Shown here: positions 27,866-36,848 of the stretch, one piece after another
Numbering within the stretch: the stretch's first letter is position 1
Layout of the letters: every line of letters begins with the position of its first letter
Assembly: GCF_900102085.1 (NCBI RefSeq)
Contig: NZ_FMVM01000001.1
Location: 248,001-312,000 of the forward strand
Reading direction: 5' to 3'
Source: Paenibacillus polysaccharolyticus
GTDB taxonomy: Bacteria > Bacillota > Bacilli > Paenibacillales > Paenibacillaceae
DNA: 64,000 nucleotides
Notes under the pieces: generated by a model
What the model was told of the DNA's origin: nothing
The model's input: the letters and a program-made list of their open reading frames with translations, nothing else
Databases searched by the model: none
Program-made: the position numbers and the translations under genes

Positions 27866-28336
27866 CTACGCTTGTGATGACCGTACCTGGAGAAGGGCCG
27901 CAAATGACTGGAAATGAGCAGCAAGCAGCTTCACATTTTCCTCCATCAACTGCTGTGCCTCTTCCATCGTCTCGGCTTCACTCTCCGCATCTTCACGCAC
28001 CATCGCCAGTTCATGCTCCATCACCAATACAGAAGGGAACACTTTGTTCTCCCGATAATCGAGCAAGTAGTTGTTGCCGCTGCTGACACTCCACGCAATC
28101 GGAATAATACGCCGCGGATCAGGATTGACTTCATCCACCAACGCAGCATTATTGACGATAAACTGATCATCCAGTACATGAAAACGAATGTCCCAATCTT
28201 CCGTCTCTGTGCCCTGGATCAGATCAAAGGAAGCATCGCCGTGTAGCTGAATAAAGTCCAGATAGTCCTGTGGAAAAACAATACCATAATGAGACTGAAT
28301 ACGCGTCACACTTGCACGATCATTCTGGTCATTCAT
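27866..28336 (-). CDS. SMI1/KNR4 (SUKH-1) family protein
   Basis: The 156-residue protein has the SUKH core: IQSHYGIVFPQDYLDFIQLHGD, then IIPIAWSVSSGNNYLLDYRE, and the C-terminal acidic helix. SUKH proteins often act as immunity proteins against polymorphic toxins. No toxin is visible nearby, so that role is inference. It is cotranscribed with the DUF2625 gene, whose stop is 25 bases upstream. Confidence 0.75.
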   Translation of the reverse strand: MNDQNDRASVTRIQSHYGIVFPQDYLDFIQLHGDASFDLIQGTETEDWDIRFHVLDDQFIVNNAALVDEVNPDPRRIIPIAWSVSSGNNYLLDYRENKVFPSVLVMEHELAMVREDAESEAETMEEAQQLMEENVKLLAAHFQSFAALLQVRSSQA

Positions 28337-28361
28337 CCCTATTCGCCCTCTCTAAGCTTGA

Positions 28362-29024
28362 TCAGTTTTTCGCTTCAAGTGCCGCTTTCCAAGCTTCAGC
28401 AATATCAACTGGCGCTTTGCTGCTTTTCTTTCCGCTACCTTCCTTCGTCCAGAGCGGAGGAAAATAAGCAAACACTTGGCCTTTGTCCAGTTGCGCCATA
28501 TCTTCCTGCCAGCCTTTCCAGCGAAACGTTTCGTAAAATAATTGCAGATCACCCTCAGCCAGCCAAGTCATAAACTCGGAGAACGAGAGCTCTGTTGATT
28601 CCCACTCCAAGGCATCCGGTGCAAAATAATAAATCTGTCCCGAGCCATCGAACTTCCCGGTATCCAGAGCAAAAAAGCCTCCAGCCACATCATAGGCCAC
28701 GACCATCATACCCGGCAATGCCTCTACAGCAGGTTCAGCACTCAAGCCATTCCAGCTGGCCAGACTGCCATATACACTCTCACCGCCTGCACCCAGCAAC
28801 GTAATCCATCCATGATCCACCACCATGCCCTCCGTCTCATAGGCGACAGCTCCCAGATAGGAACGCGTACTCACTTGGAGCTGGTGCAACGCATTCTTTC
28901 CCGTCTCCGGCTTTGCCGGAACATAGGTATATGTATTTCCCCCCTGATCCATAAGCGCTTTAAGCTCCGGCCAGGCATGATTTTCCTGATCAATTAATTC
29001 ATCAGCAGACAGATTATTCATCAT
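28362..29024 (-). CDS. DUF2625 family protein
   Basis: The 220-residue product carries the DUF2625 landmarks VSTRSYLGAVAYET, VDHGWITLLG, GGFFALDTGKFDG, YYFAPDALEWE and FYETFRWKGWQED. It is cytoplasmic and its function is not established. The ATG at 29024 has AGGAG 7 bases upstream and is preferred to the frame start at 29042. It is the first gene of a two-gene operon with the SUKH gene, which suggests an immunity-type function. Confidence 0.75.
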   Translation of the reverse strand: MMNNLSADELIDQENHAWPELKALMDQGGNTYTYVPAKPETGKNALHQLQVSTRSYLGAVAYETEGMVVDHGWITLLGAGGESVYGSLASWNGLSAEPAVEALPGMMVVAYDVAGGFFALDTGKFDGSGQIYYFAPDALEWESTELSFSEFMTWLAEGDLQLFYETFRWKGWQEDMAQLDKGQVFAYFPPLWTKEGSGKKSSKAPVDIAEAWKAALEAKN

Positions 29025-29132
29025 TCCACAACTCCTCTCCATTTCATGACTTTTCCAAGCATATCATGGCTTATTCTACCATTCAAATCTGATATAATTA
29101 GCTTTCAGATTGTAATTAAAGGAGGAATATCC

Positions 29133-30631
29133 TTGTTTCGTTTCATCCTGCTCCCTGCTCTAATCCTCACGTTGTTCACATCTTCGGGCTGCCAGGATCG
29201 AGCCTTCTCTATTCCTCAACAACCAGATGTCCAAACCGAAACGAATGATCAGACCATCTATTATATTTCACCACAGGGAAACGATAAGAATCCTGGAACC
29301 ATCCATTCTCCGTGGAAGACGATTCAGTATGCAGCGGATCATGCTTCTCCCGGTAGTACGATCTATCTGCGCCAAGGCGTCTACCCCCAGAAAGTCAAAA
29401 TAACCCGTAGCGGGCTTTCTTCAAGCAAACCTACGCTAATCTCAAGTTATCCTGGAGAGAAAGCGATTCTCGATGGTAAGAAATTATCTGTACGCGGCGT
29501 CGAAGGCATGGTCGAACTGGACAATGTCAGCCATGTTACGATCTCCAATCTGGAGATTCGTGGCTTCTCCACCACTCAGACGGGACAAGTCTCTGTCGGC
29601 ATTTATGTACATGGAGCAGGGGAAAACGTGCAGCTTCTCGGCAACCAAATTCATGCCATAGCTAGCCGAGCAACGCCAAAAGGCGATGAACTGCAAGGCA
29701 GAGATGCACACGGAATCGCCATCTATGGCACGGAGCATCCACAGGCCTTACGCGATATCATCATTAAAGATAACAAATTATATGACCTCGTGTTAGGTTC
29801 CAGCGAATCACTTGCGGTTAACGGCAATGTTGACACCTTCGCCATTATAAACAATACCATCCATGATACGGACAACATCGGTATTGATCTGATTGGATAT
29901 GAGGGCATTTCAGAGGATGACACGTATGATCGGGCGAGAAACGGCATCGTTCGCGGCAACACCATCTACAACATCACATCAACCCGCAATCCATCTTACG
30001 GGCTTCCACTTCCGAATAAAAGTAATTCGGCCGGAGCGATCTATGTAGACGGCGGCACCCATCACATCATCGATCGCAACAAAGTATACCGGAATGATAT
30101 CGGAATCGAGATAGCTTCGGAGCACGCCGGTCGTTCCACCAGCAACATCACCGTTCGTGATAACCTGATCTATGCCAATCGACTAACCGGTATTGCTATA
30201 GGAGGTTATGACGAAGAGCGGGGCGCAACGGAAAACAGCCAGATCATGTACAATACACTCGCACACAATGATACGTTAAACGCAGGCAACGGACAGCTCC
30301 TGATCCAGTCAAGTCACATACCCAAAATAACACCTTCACCCGTAATATTGTTGCCGCTGGCAGCTCAGACGTGTTGATCTACAACGAGTACACAAGCAAT
30401 ACAGGCAATGTGTTCGACCACAACCTTTATTACGTTAACGGCGAGGCGCAGGATGCCCTTTGGGTTTGGAAAAATAAAGGCTATTCCGGTTTTACAGCGT
30501 ACCAACAAGGAACAGGCAATGACACACACTCACGCTACGTCAATCCAGCGTTTGTGAACAGCTCAAAAGGAGATTATCGCCTGCGAACAGGCTCTCCAGC
30601 CAAAGCTTACGGCTATCTGGCCCCGAGATAG
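29133..30631 (+). pseudogene. Parallel beta-helix lipoprotein, frameshifted
   Basis: The TTG at 29133 follows AAAGGAGG and starts a lipoprotein signal with lipobox SSGC. A DUF1565/NosD-like right-handed beta-helix follows (IYYISPQGNDKNPGTIHSPWKTIQYAADHA, then repeats such as ITVRDNLIYANRLTGIAIGG). Near 30311-30323 the frame is lost and the first ORF ends at 30377. The protein continues in the -1 frame as QNNTFTRNIVAAGSSDVLIYNE to a stop at 30631. One missing base restores one ORF of about 499 codons. The fold is typical of polysaccharide lyases or epimerases outside the cell. A real mutation and a sequencing error are equally possible. Confidence 0.8.
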
Positions 30632-30672
30632 ACGTTGTCTTACTTTTCTGACCATCGTCTATACTAATAAAC

Positions 30673-30719
30673 AAACGGATCAAGTAAGCAAAGATTCTCT
30701 GCCTGCTGATCCGTTTTTA
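30673..30719 (+). terminator. Terminator of the beta-helix gene
   Basis: AAACGGATCA and TGATCCGTTT arms with a 25-base loop, then T5. Probably also used by the convergent diguanylate cyclase gene. Confidence 0.75.
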
Positions 30720-30735
30720 TGATGCTTAGCCCGGC

Positions 30736-31719
30736 TTAACGCCGGACCAAACTAGCGGCATGGGTTACCCTATTTCGCCCGCCCGTCTTGGATGCATAGA
30801 GTGCATCATCTGCCTTTTGAAACACAGACAGCTCCGTATCTGCTGCCGAGATCGTTGCCGCGCCAATGCTCACCGTAACGTGATATTCCCCCCAATCCGC
30901 AGAAGCTACTTGTGACCGGTATCGTTCTGCGATGCTGATGGCTTGTTCCTCTCCGCAATTTGCCAGAATGATCACAAACTCCTCACCACCGTAACGTGCC
31001 ACCACATCGACCTCACGCGAAATGGATAGTAATAGCGTAGCCAAGTTACCCAGTACCAGATCACCGATGGGATGTCCGTAGGTGTCGTTAATGCTTTTGA
31101 AGTGGTCAATATCCATCACAAGCAGGGAGAATTCACGCTGTTCCTCATGATAAAGAGATAGATGATGAGCCATTTTTTCCTGGAAAAACCGACGGTTTTT
31201 GAGACCTGTCAGCAAGTCCGTAGACGCCATCAATTCCAATTGTTCATTGACTTTAATCAGCGCCTGCTCTTTGATTTTGTATTCTTCATGCAGACGCTCC
31301 AGCTCTTGGTTCGCCTCTTGTGTTGCCTGATATAACTCCTGCAGCTTGGTCTTGGTATTTAAAATGTCCTTTTCATGCTCAATGCGTTTACGCATAATGA
31401 CGACTACGCAGTCCACTATATGTTGCCCGTCCCGCATCTGACGCACCCCGTTGAGCAACACCGGGACGTCTTCCTGCTCGCGATTGCGAAAGGAAAAGTA
31501 CATCTCGTCCACATGACCATACAACTGAATATACGGATAGAAATACGTATGAAAAAACACTTTATTGGTGACGGACATCACGGATTCAATATGTTTGCCC
31601 ATCAATTCATCCCGTTCACGCCCAATCATGTCCAGCAACGTTTGATTTACCGACATAATGACGCCCGAATCCGATATTGAAAAATATCCACAAGGTGCAG
31701 TATCTAATTGAATGTCCAT
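30736..31719 (-). CDS. PAS-GGDEF diguanylate cyclase, partner of RsbQ
   Basis: The 327-residue cytoplasmic protein has an N-terminal PAS domain (~1-112, LDTAPCGYFSISDSGVIMSV) and a coiled-coil linker (~113-165). Its GGDEF domain has active site GGEEF at 244-248 and an inhibitory-site RxxD at 235-238 exactly five residues before it. It should make c-di-GMP from GTP under PAS control. It begins 23 bases after rsbQ. In B. subtilis RsbQ works only with a PAS-coil-PP2C phosphatase, RsbP; here the same input layout is joined to a cyclase. The PilZ protein at 59463 is a possible receptor in the same window. Confidence 0.92.
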   Translation of the reverse strand: MDIQLDTAPCGYFSISDSGVIMSVNQTLLDMIGRERDELMGKHIESVMSVTNKVFFHTYFYPYIQLYGHVDEMYFSFRNREQEDVPVLLNGVRQMRDGQHIVDCVVVIMRKRIEHEKDILNTKTKLQELYQATQEANQELERLHEEYKIKEQALIKVNEQLELMASTDLLTGLKNRRFFQEKMAHHLSLYHEEQREFSLLVMDIDHFKSINDTYGHPIGDLVLGNLATLLLSISREVDVVARYGGEEFVIILANCGEEQAISIAERYRSQVASADWGEYHVTVSIGAATISAADTELSVFQKADDALYASKTGGRNRVTHAASLVRR

Positions 31720-31742
31720 AAAAACAGCCTTTCCTCTATACG

Positions 31743-32549
31743 TTATGCACTAGCCAGATAATCTTTAATTAATCGAATCGTCTCGCCGGGTTCACTCAGA
31801 TGAGGGTAATGTCCTCTGGCATTCATCTGAGTGAGCCTGCTGTTCTTCAGATGGGAATGCAAATAATCTCCCACTTCTACAGGAGCGATACTATCATCTG
31901 AGCACTGCAGAATCAAGGTAGGCACCGACACCAGATCCAGTTCGATCCGGCAATCAGACAGGAATGTAACTTCGGCAAATTGCCGGGCGATGTGCGGATC
32001 ACGGGAGCAAAAGCTCTTTTCCAACTCTTCCGTTAAATGCTTGCGTTCCGGGTTCTGCATCACAATAGGGGCCAGATAACTTGCCCAGCCGATAAAGTTT
32101 AATTGCATCATCTCCAGCAGTTCATCTATATCCCGCCGCTCAAATCCACCATAATAATGGGGCAGATCATTCAAATAACGCGGAGAAGGCCCCAGCATAA
32201 CGATATTTTTGAAAAGATGCGGTGCCTGAATGGAGGCAAGCATACCAATCATACTGCTGACGGAATGCCCGACAAAGATGACATCCCGAAGTTCCAGCAC
32301 TTCCATAATCTCAAGTACATCCTGGGCATAGCCATGAAGATCATTATATTTAAGCGCATCATAATAGTTAATTTGGGACTTCCCGGAACCTACATAATCA
32401 AAGAGAACAACCCGGTACTGTTCAAAAAAAGCAGGCACAATATGTCGCCACATATCCTGATCACACCCAAAGCCGTGCGCAAACATAATCGTCTGACTGC
32501 CTGTACCAAGTACATTTACATTGTTGCGTACAAGGACATCAACCGTCAT
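31743..32549 (-). CDS. rsbQ: RsbQ-type alpha/beta hydrolase
   Basis: The 268-residue protein matches RsbQ closely in IMFAHGFGCDQDMW, VVLFDYVGSGKSQ, FVGHSVSSMIGMLASI and GPSPRYLNDLPHYYGGFE. From the chosen start its triad falls at S96, D219 and H247, the numbering of B. subtilis RsbQ. RsbQ is a serine hydrolase of the fold shared with plant strigolactone/karrikin receptors; it passes an energy-stress signal to a PAS partner. The start ATG 32549 has GAGGTG upstream; the longer frame from 32585 lacks a site. It is followed by the PAS-GGDEF gene rather than a phosphatase gene. A TATAAT is at 32596-32601 on the minus strand. Confidence 0.93.
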   Translation of the reverse strand: MTVDVLVRNNVNVLGTGSQTIMFAHGFGCDQDMWRHIVPAFFEQYRVVLFDYVGSGKSQINYYDALKYNDLHGYAQDVLEIMEVLELRDVIFVGHSVSSMIGMLASIQAPHLFKNIVMLGPSPRYLNDLPHYYGGFERRDIDELLEMMQLNFIGWASYLAPIVMQNPERKHLTEELEKSFCSRDPHIARQFAEVTFLSDCRIELDLVSVPTLILQCSDDSIAPVEVGDYLHSHLKNSRLTQMNARGHYPHLSEPGETIRLIKDYLASA

Positions 32550-32708
32550 CTCACTCACCTCTGCTAAAAAATTTTCACATGTCATCTATTCAATTATTAT
32601 AACGGAAAATGTTGGGATTTAAATAAGTAATATTAACCTATTTGTTTTCATAGCCTGCTAACTATTCTCTCTGTTCATTGATCCCTCGTTAGGAGCGCAT
32701 GATCACGA

Positions 32709-32751
32709 AAGGGCATCCCTCGTCAACGATTACATGACAAGCGATGCCCCT
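32709..32751 (-). terminator. Terminator of the DUF1593 lipoprotein gene
   Basis: GGGCATC and GATGCCC arms with an inner TTGTCA/TGACGA pairing, followed by TTT on the minus strand. Confidence 0.6.
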
Positions 32752-32767
32752 AGCATACCTTGATGTA

Positions 32768-34402
32768 TTATTTTACAGTCAGAATTACACGCTGATAATG
32801 CTTCAATTGATGTTCTCCATCGTCCTGAACTTCAGCAACGATATGAATCGTATCCCCCGATTTGGCGTCCTCTGGCACCATGAATGTTACGGTATCGGTT
32901 TGACTTCCTTTTAACGGGATTGTATCGATCTTCTCTCCTTTAGCCAGTTCACGATGCAAGCCAAGTTGAAGATCACCTGCCATTTCAGACTGGACTTTTT
33001 CCTGTTTTACGTTGGAATCCCCATACGTGTCTGCTTCAAAATATCTCCACCAGTTATACGTCAGCTGATCACCGTCCGGGTCTTTACCTTCAGCGTGAAG
33101 CGTTACTTGTTCACCCGGCCCGACACTCAGATCCAGTCCCTCCTTAATCGTTAACCTTGGATTGTGATTGGCACCTTCGAAGGTATCTGCGACCGCCCAG
33201 TCCGCCCGTGCTGCAAAATCATTCTGGATGTCATCGAACCATCGCATCAAGGAATATTCGGCTTCGTACCTTTTAGTGTAAGGATCATAATCAAGGACGT
33301 TGTTTCGGAACAGCTTGTCGTTGACAACACCGAAGCGTCCTCCCCATCCACCATACGATGGATCTTCCATACTGCGTAGCCCGTTATCAATCAGGTAAAA
33401 GAAGGATGGAGAATCTCCCTCTGAGATGAAATCATACTTGTCGTATTGCGGATTATTTTTGAGGTACTCGGCACTGCCACGCTGTTCTTCAGCCAGTTCT
33501 CCCTCAATCATTTTGCCATCCCCCATCGTGGCATACATATCCAGCAACTTGCCATGTCCATTCAAAATATGTTTGACCATCCAATCGCCGTGTAACTTAC
33601 TGTTCACTTCTTCCGCATGGAACTTCCAGGCATATGCAAAATGCCAGAAGTTAGACTGGTCATTCAGAATCCGAATCTCCGGCCAATTCTTGGCAATATA
33701 GTTGGTGTAGCTATCATCCTGATCCAGAATGATATAGAGGACCAGCTTGTCATTTACCTTTTTACGAATCGTCTCCCAATTGGCCGTACCTTTGTACTTC
33801 TCTTCAATAGACTTCAGCGCTCTGGCCGTCGTGTTGGTACCGCCCCATGTCTGAACGATCAGATCCCTCGGATCGTTGTCGAGAAAAAGGGTTTCGAGAA
33901 ATACGGAACCTTCGGTTTCCTTCTCCATCTCACCCTTGTCGGTAATATTTCCGATTTTGGTCATGGTTCGCAGCTGTTCCGGTTCCGGATAGCCCTCCGC
34001 ATGTTTGGACAAGTTGGGATAGATCTCTCCGTAGGCATCAATCATGTCATAAATCCATTGCGTACCCGTCCAGCGGAACGGTTGGATTCCTGCTTCCTGG
34101 TCTCCTGCATAATGATAGACCGAACTGGTGAGTACAATTCCAGCCAAATCCATCTCATTGGCGTACAACAAGAAACGAATCACAGAATTCATATCATCTA
34201 CTTCACCATCTGTAGTTATAACGGTTCTGCCTTTGCTTATCTGACTATTGTCGTCTCCCGACTTTTCTTCTGTGTTCTGCTCTGTTTCCTGTTTCGGCTT
34301 CTCTATGGCAGTTTGAGGTGTTTGTGCTGTACAACCGCTAAGGACAAGCATCAGACAAAGGCACCCTGTGGCAAATCTGATCGACCATTTTCGTTTACTC
34401 AT
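32768..34402 (-). CDS. DUF1593 (Sde182-like) secreted lipoprotein
   Basis: The 544-residue product has a lipoprotein signal with lipobox LSGC (Cys24). A nucleoside-hydrolase-like DUF1593 domain follows (~58-420), with the Asp cluster TVITTDGEVDDMNSVIRF, WGGTNTTARAL and GWGGRFG. The C-terminal Ig-like domain (~430-544) contains DPDGDQLTYNWW. Family members such as Sde0182 are linked to cellulose or glycan use in saprophytes; the reaction is not established, but the domain is expected to bind a sugar or glycoside. Its leader carries a LicT-type RAT overlapping a terminator, so it should be switched on by beta-glucosides. AAGGGG is upstream of the ATG. Confidence 0.85.
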   Translation of the reverse strand: MSKRKWSIRFATGCLCLMLVLSGCTAQTPQTAIEKPKQETEQNTEEKSGDDNSQISKGRTVITTDGEVDDMNSVIRFLLYANEMDLAGIVLTSSVYHYAGDQEAGIQPFRWTGTQWIYDMIDAYGEIYPNLSKHAEGYPEPEQLRTMTKIGNITDKGEMEKETEGSVFLETLFLDNDPRDLIVQTWGGTNTTARALKSIEEKYKGTANWETIRKKVNDKLVLYIILDQDDSYTNYIAKNWPEIRILNDQSNFWHFAYAWKFHAEEVNSKLHGDWMVKHILNGHGKLLDMYATMGDGKMIEGELAEEQRGSAEYLKNNPQYDKYDFISEGDSPSFFYLIDNGLRSMEDPSYGGWGGRFGVVNDKLFRNNVLDYDPYTKRYEAEYSLMRWFDDIQNDFAARADWAVADTFEGANHNPRLTIKEGLDLSVGPGEQVTLHAEGKDPDGDQLTYNWWRYFEADTYGDSNVKQEKVQSEMAGDLQLGLHRELAKGEKIDTIPLKGSQTDTVTFMVPEDAKSGDTIHIVAEVQDDGEHQLKHYQRVILTVK

Positions 34403-34496
34403 ACATACGACATCCCCTTCCTATTGGACAACATGCTGTTCATGTACACGTATTGTACGTTGCACTTCTTCCCTGGATATTAGTCTTCTGTACAAC

Positions 34497-34564
34497 GAAA
34501 AAAAACCCAAATATCCATATGACTCAGACCCGACTGGGTCTTAACATATCGATACTCAGGTTTT
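34497..34564 (-). terminator. RAT-overlapped leader terminator of the DUF1593 gene
   Basis: On the minus strand AAAACCTGAGTATC pairs with GATATTTGGGTTTT through about 19 mostly paired bases, with G-T wobbles, and is followed by T8. Its left arm begins inside the AAAACC end of the RAT, so the two structures are mutually exclusive. Confidence 0.85.
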
Positions 34565-34588
34565 GCCTGTTCGCAACAGTAACAATCC
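34559..34588 (-). promoter_or_regulatory. LicT-type RAT (ribonucleic antiterminator)
   Basis: On the minus strand GGATTGTTACTG is followed, seven bases later, by CAGGCAAAACC. This is the hallmark of BglG/LicT-family antiterminator targets. It matches the RATs of licT and bglP in this window but precedes a secreted lipoprotein gene. Bound LicT would block the overlapping terminator. Confidence 0.88.
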
Positions 34589-34600
34589 GTATTAAATAAC

Positions 34601-34629
34601 ATAATATCAACTTACATCCGTTTTGTAAA
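34601..34629 (-). promoter_or_regulatory. Sigma-A promoter of the DUF1593 transcript
   Basis: TTTACA, a 17-base spacer and TATTAT lie just upstream of the RAT, placing the start of transcription within a few bases of the RAT 5-prime end. Confidence 0.65.
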
Positions 34630-34771
34630 CGTATTCATTCCGAAAACAACTTCTCTTTCTTGATGTCTCACTATATCCTTCAATGATATCCATCTGGGCA
34701 TTTTTAGGGTGTAAGCCATTGCACATTTGATATAAAATAATAGTTATAACTTGCCCGGGAGGAACGAAACT

Positions 34772-35419
34772 ATGCAACAACTGAAGCTAGCTTTAACTCG
34801 TCTCGTTGAACAACAAGACTTATATAATGAAGCCTACGGACTTTTTCAACATCACGATCTTCGGCCTCGGGTGCTTCCGGTTCAGCTGGAAGTGGACAAG
34901 CGTATTTCCCTTTCGCCGGAACTCCAATACTTCTATAGTCACTATGAGATGGTAGACGCTCAAGCCGAAGGAACACTGAAAATGAAAAACGCAGCTGTAG
35001 AAATCGGCGATGCCGCTCTGCTCTTTTTCGTCGCTCCCGAGCATCTGCATCGTCAACAGCTGGGATTTCGCTGGGTCGGTATGCAGGAACCTTACGAAGA
35101 ATCCACCTCTTGGTCACCCAATCATGTTGTCATCGCCAATGTGAATGATGATCCGATCATCGTTGACGCACAAGCTCCCGCTTCTCCTGTCTATGCTGCA
35201 TTTGAGGGTGGAGAACCACAACGAGTTGCGGATTCCCTAGCCGACTTTTTTACCGCGCTTGCCATCCTGATTGAAAGCGCGTGTTCATTTTCAGGAGAAG
35301 TGAAGGACGAAGAAACTTACGAAACCAAACCCGAATACCTTGTCCAGGTTCAGCCTAAATTAGAGGAACTGCTTGGAGAAGCACACACAAAACATCTTAT
35401 CGAGTATCTATCTTTATGA
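34772..35419 (+). CDS. SMI1/KNR4-like (SUKH) protein
   Basis: The 215-residue cytoplasmic protein has a SUKH-like plan: VDKRISLSPELQYFYSHYEMVD, then LGFRWVGMQEPYE, IVDAQAPASPVYAAFEGGE and VADSLADFFTALAIL. ATG 34772 is preferred because GGGAGG lies 9 bases upstream. It stands alone and no toxin partner is visible. A general role in toxin immunity is only a family-level suggestion. The stretch 34630-34771 holds its promoter region and nothing else recognised. Confidence 0.65.
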   Translation: MQQLKLALTRLVEQQDLYNEAYGLFQHHDLRPRVLPVQLEVDKRISLSPELQYFYSHYEMVDAQAEGTLKMKNAAVEIGDAALLFFVAPEHLHRQQLGFRWVGMQEPYEESTSWSPNHVVIANVNDDPIIVDAQAPASPVYAAFEGGEPQRVADSLADFFTALAILIESACSFSGEVKDEETYETKPEYLVQVQPKLEELLGEAHTKHLIEYLSL

Positions 35420-35538
35420 AATATATGAGAATGAGGAAGGTAATTTGGGAGGTTTGAATAAACAATAAGGGACTAAAAAACTCCCCTCACAGTAACAGCA
35501 TTTACATTTTAGCTGTGTACCACTTGGAGAGTCGTATA

Positions 35539-35907
35539 TCAGGCTTTACTGTGAAGAGTGATTAAATAACCATCGGGGTCAGCAAATGTAAAGGTGCGCC
35601 CGAAGGGTCCATCGATTGGTGCAGATGTAATCTCTACACCTGCTGCGAGAAGCTTGTCGTGGATGGCTTGTGCATCAGGGGCATGCAGCCACAGAGCGAC
35701 ACCAAGCCCAGGCTGAGTATCTTGACCGAGTTTTACTCCTGGCATAAGATCACGAAGAGCAAATGCGATGGGCTTTGTTTCAAAAACGACTGCATGAGGC
35801 GGTCCAGCTTGTGAACGGCCCAGACCAAGATGATTTTGATAAAATTGTGCAGAGCTGGCAAGATTGCTCACCTGAAGTGAAATGAAATCGGGTCCAACGA
35901 CTGACAT
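35539..35907 (-). CDS. VOC-family protein (glyoxalase-like)
   Basis: The 122-residue protein starts FISLQVSNLASSAQFYQNHLGL and ends FTFADPDGYLITLHSK, a compact single VOC domain with the usual C-terminal DPDG motif and metal-ligand-type residues. AAAGGAGG is 9-10 bases upstream of the ATG. It is monocistronic and the substrate is unknown. Confidence 0.8.
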   Translation of the reverse strand: MSVVGPDFISLQVSNLASSAQFYQNHLGLGRSQAGPPHAVVFETKPIAFALRDLMPGVKLGQDTQPGLGVALWLHAPDAQAIHDKLLAAGVEITSAPIDGPFGRTFTFADPDGYLITLHSKA

Positions 35908-36076
35908 ATTAATAAAGTCCTCCTTTATATTGGGTTAATCAAAGATGACTAAAATCTTATAAATAACCTCGCTTTCTTGATGTGTATCTTGATTATAAAG
36001 ACCCTCTCTTGCCAACAGTATGTCAGTAGCGTTTTTCATTTTTAAAAATTTTTCAAGCGGTGAGGAGGATGTATGC

Positions 36077-36634
36077 ATGATCTACGTTGCTTTGCTACGG
36101 GGTATTAATGTGGGCGGCAATAACAAAATCGGCATGAAGCAGCTTAAAGAAACCTTTGAGCAAGCAGGGATGCACAAGGTGGTAACGTACATCAATTCTG
36201 GCAATATCATCTTTGCCGACGATCGGGCACGAAGCAATGCCCATGCCGAATTATCTGCCATTTTGGAACAGGCCATTGCTACGGATTTTGACTTACAGAT
36301 TAAAGTGCTCGTGCGGGACATGGATGAGATCACATCTGTCATACAAGCACTGCCTTCCGATTGGACCAATGATGATCAGGCCAAAAGTGATGTTCTCTTT
36401 CTGTGGGACGAAATTAATGATGTCGATATTCTGGAGAAGCTACCCCTGAAACCCGGTGTAGGCGAGCTTATTTATGTGCCTGGTGCGCTCCTGTATTCGG
36501 TTAGTCGAGAGGAAGCAACACGGAGCGGCATGAATAAACTTGCAAGCTCGAAGATCTATTCGTACATGACTGTTAGAAACGTTAATACGACGCGTAAAAT
36601 TTATGCACTTATGCAAGCCGCTGCTGAAAAATAA
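36077..36634 (+). CDS. DUF1697 family protein
   Basis: The 185-residue protein begins with the DUF1697 signature MIYVALLRGINVGGNNKIGM and continues with VVTYINSGNIIFADD, SDVLFLWDEI and the C-terminal SSKIYSYMTVRNVNTTRKIYAL. This small cytoplasmic family has no established biochemical function. ATG 36077 follows GAGGAGG; the frame extends upstream to 36020 without a ribosome site. Confidence 0.85.
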   Translation: MIYVALLRGINVGGNNKIGMKQLKETFEQAGMHKVVTYINSGNIIFADDRARSNAHAELSAILEQAIATDFDLQIKVLVRDMDEITSVIQALPSDWTNDDQAKSDVLFLWDEINDVDILEKLPLKPGVGELIYVPGALLYSVSREEATRSGMNKLASSKIYSYMTVRNVNTTRKIYALMQAAAEK

Positions 36635-36735
36635 AACCAGCATTCCTGTTCAGGAACGGACTCCTTCCATGTAGTGGCTCCACCAATCCTCTCAGGGAAT
36701 TCGTTCCTGCCTGCGGAACAAGTATTACACAAAAT

Positions 36736-36775
36736 AAGGACTTAACATCAGTTCTCTGATGTTAAGTCCTTTTGC
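36736..36775. terminator. Strong terminator after the DUF1697 gene
   Basis: AAGGACTTAACATCAG and its complement form a 16-bp perfect stem with a 4-base loop and T-run. It serves the DUF1697 gene and can also serve the convergent hsp20 gene. Confidence 0.9.
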
Positions 36776-36848
36776 ATACCTTTTGCATTTCATTTTACGT
36801 CTTAAATCCTACCTTGCAATCCTATGACTGACTATGCTTATGCCTTCA

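Noticed and set aside
33617..34483. 288-codon plus-strand ORF opposite the DUF1593 gene
   Set aside because: Antisense shadow of a gene with clear lipobox and domain motifs.
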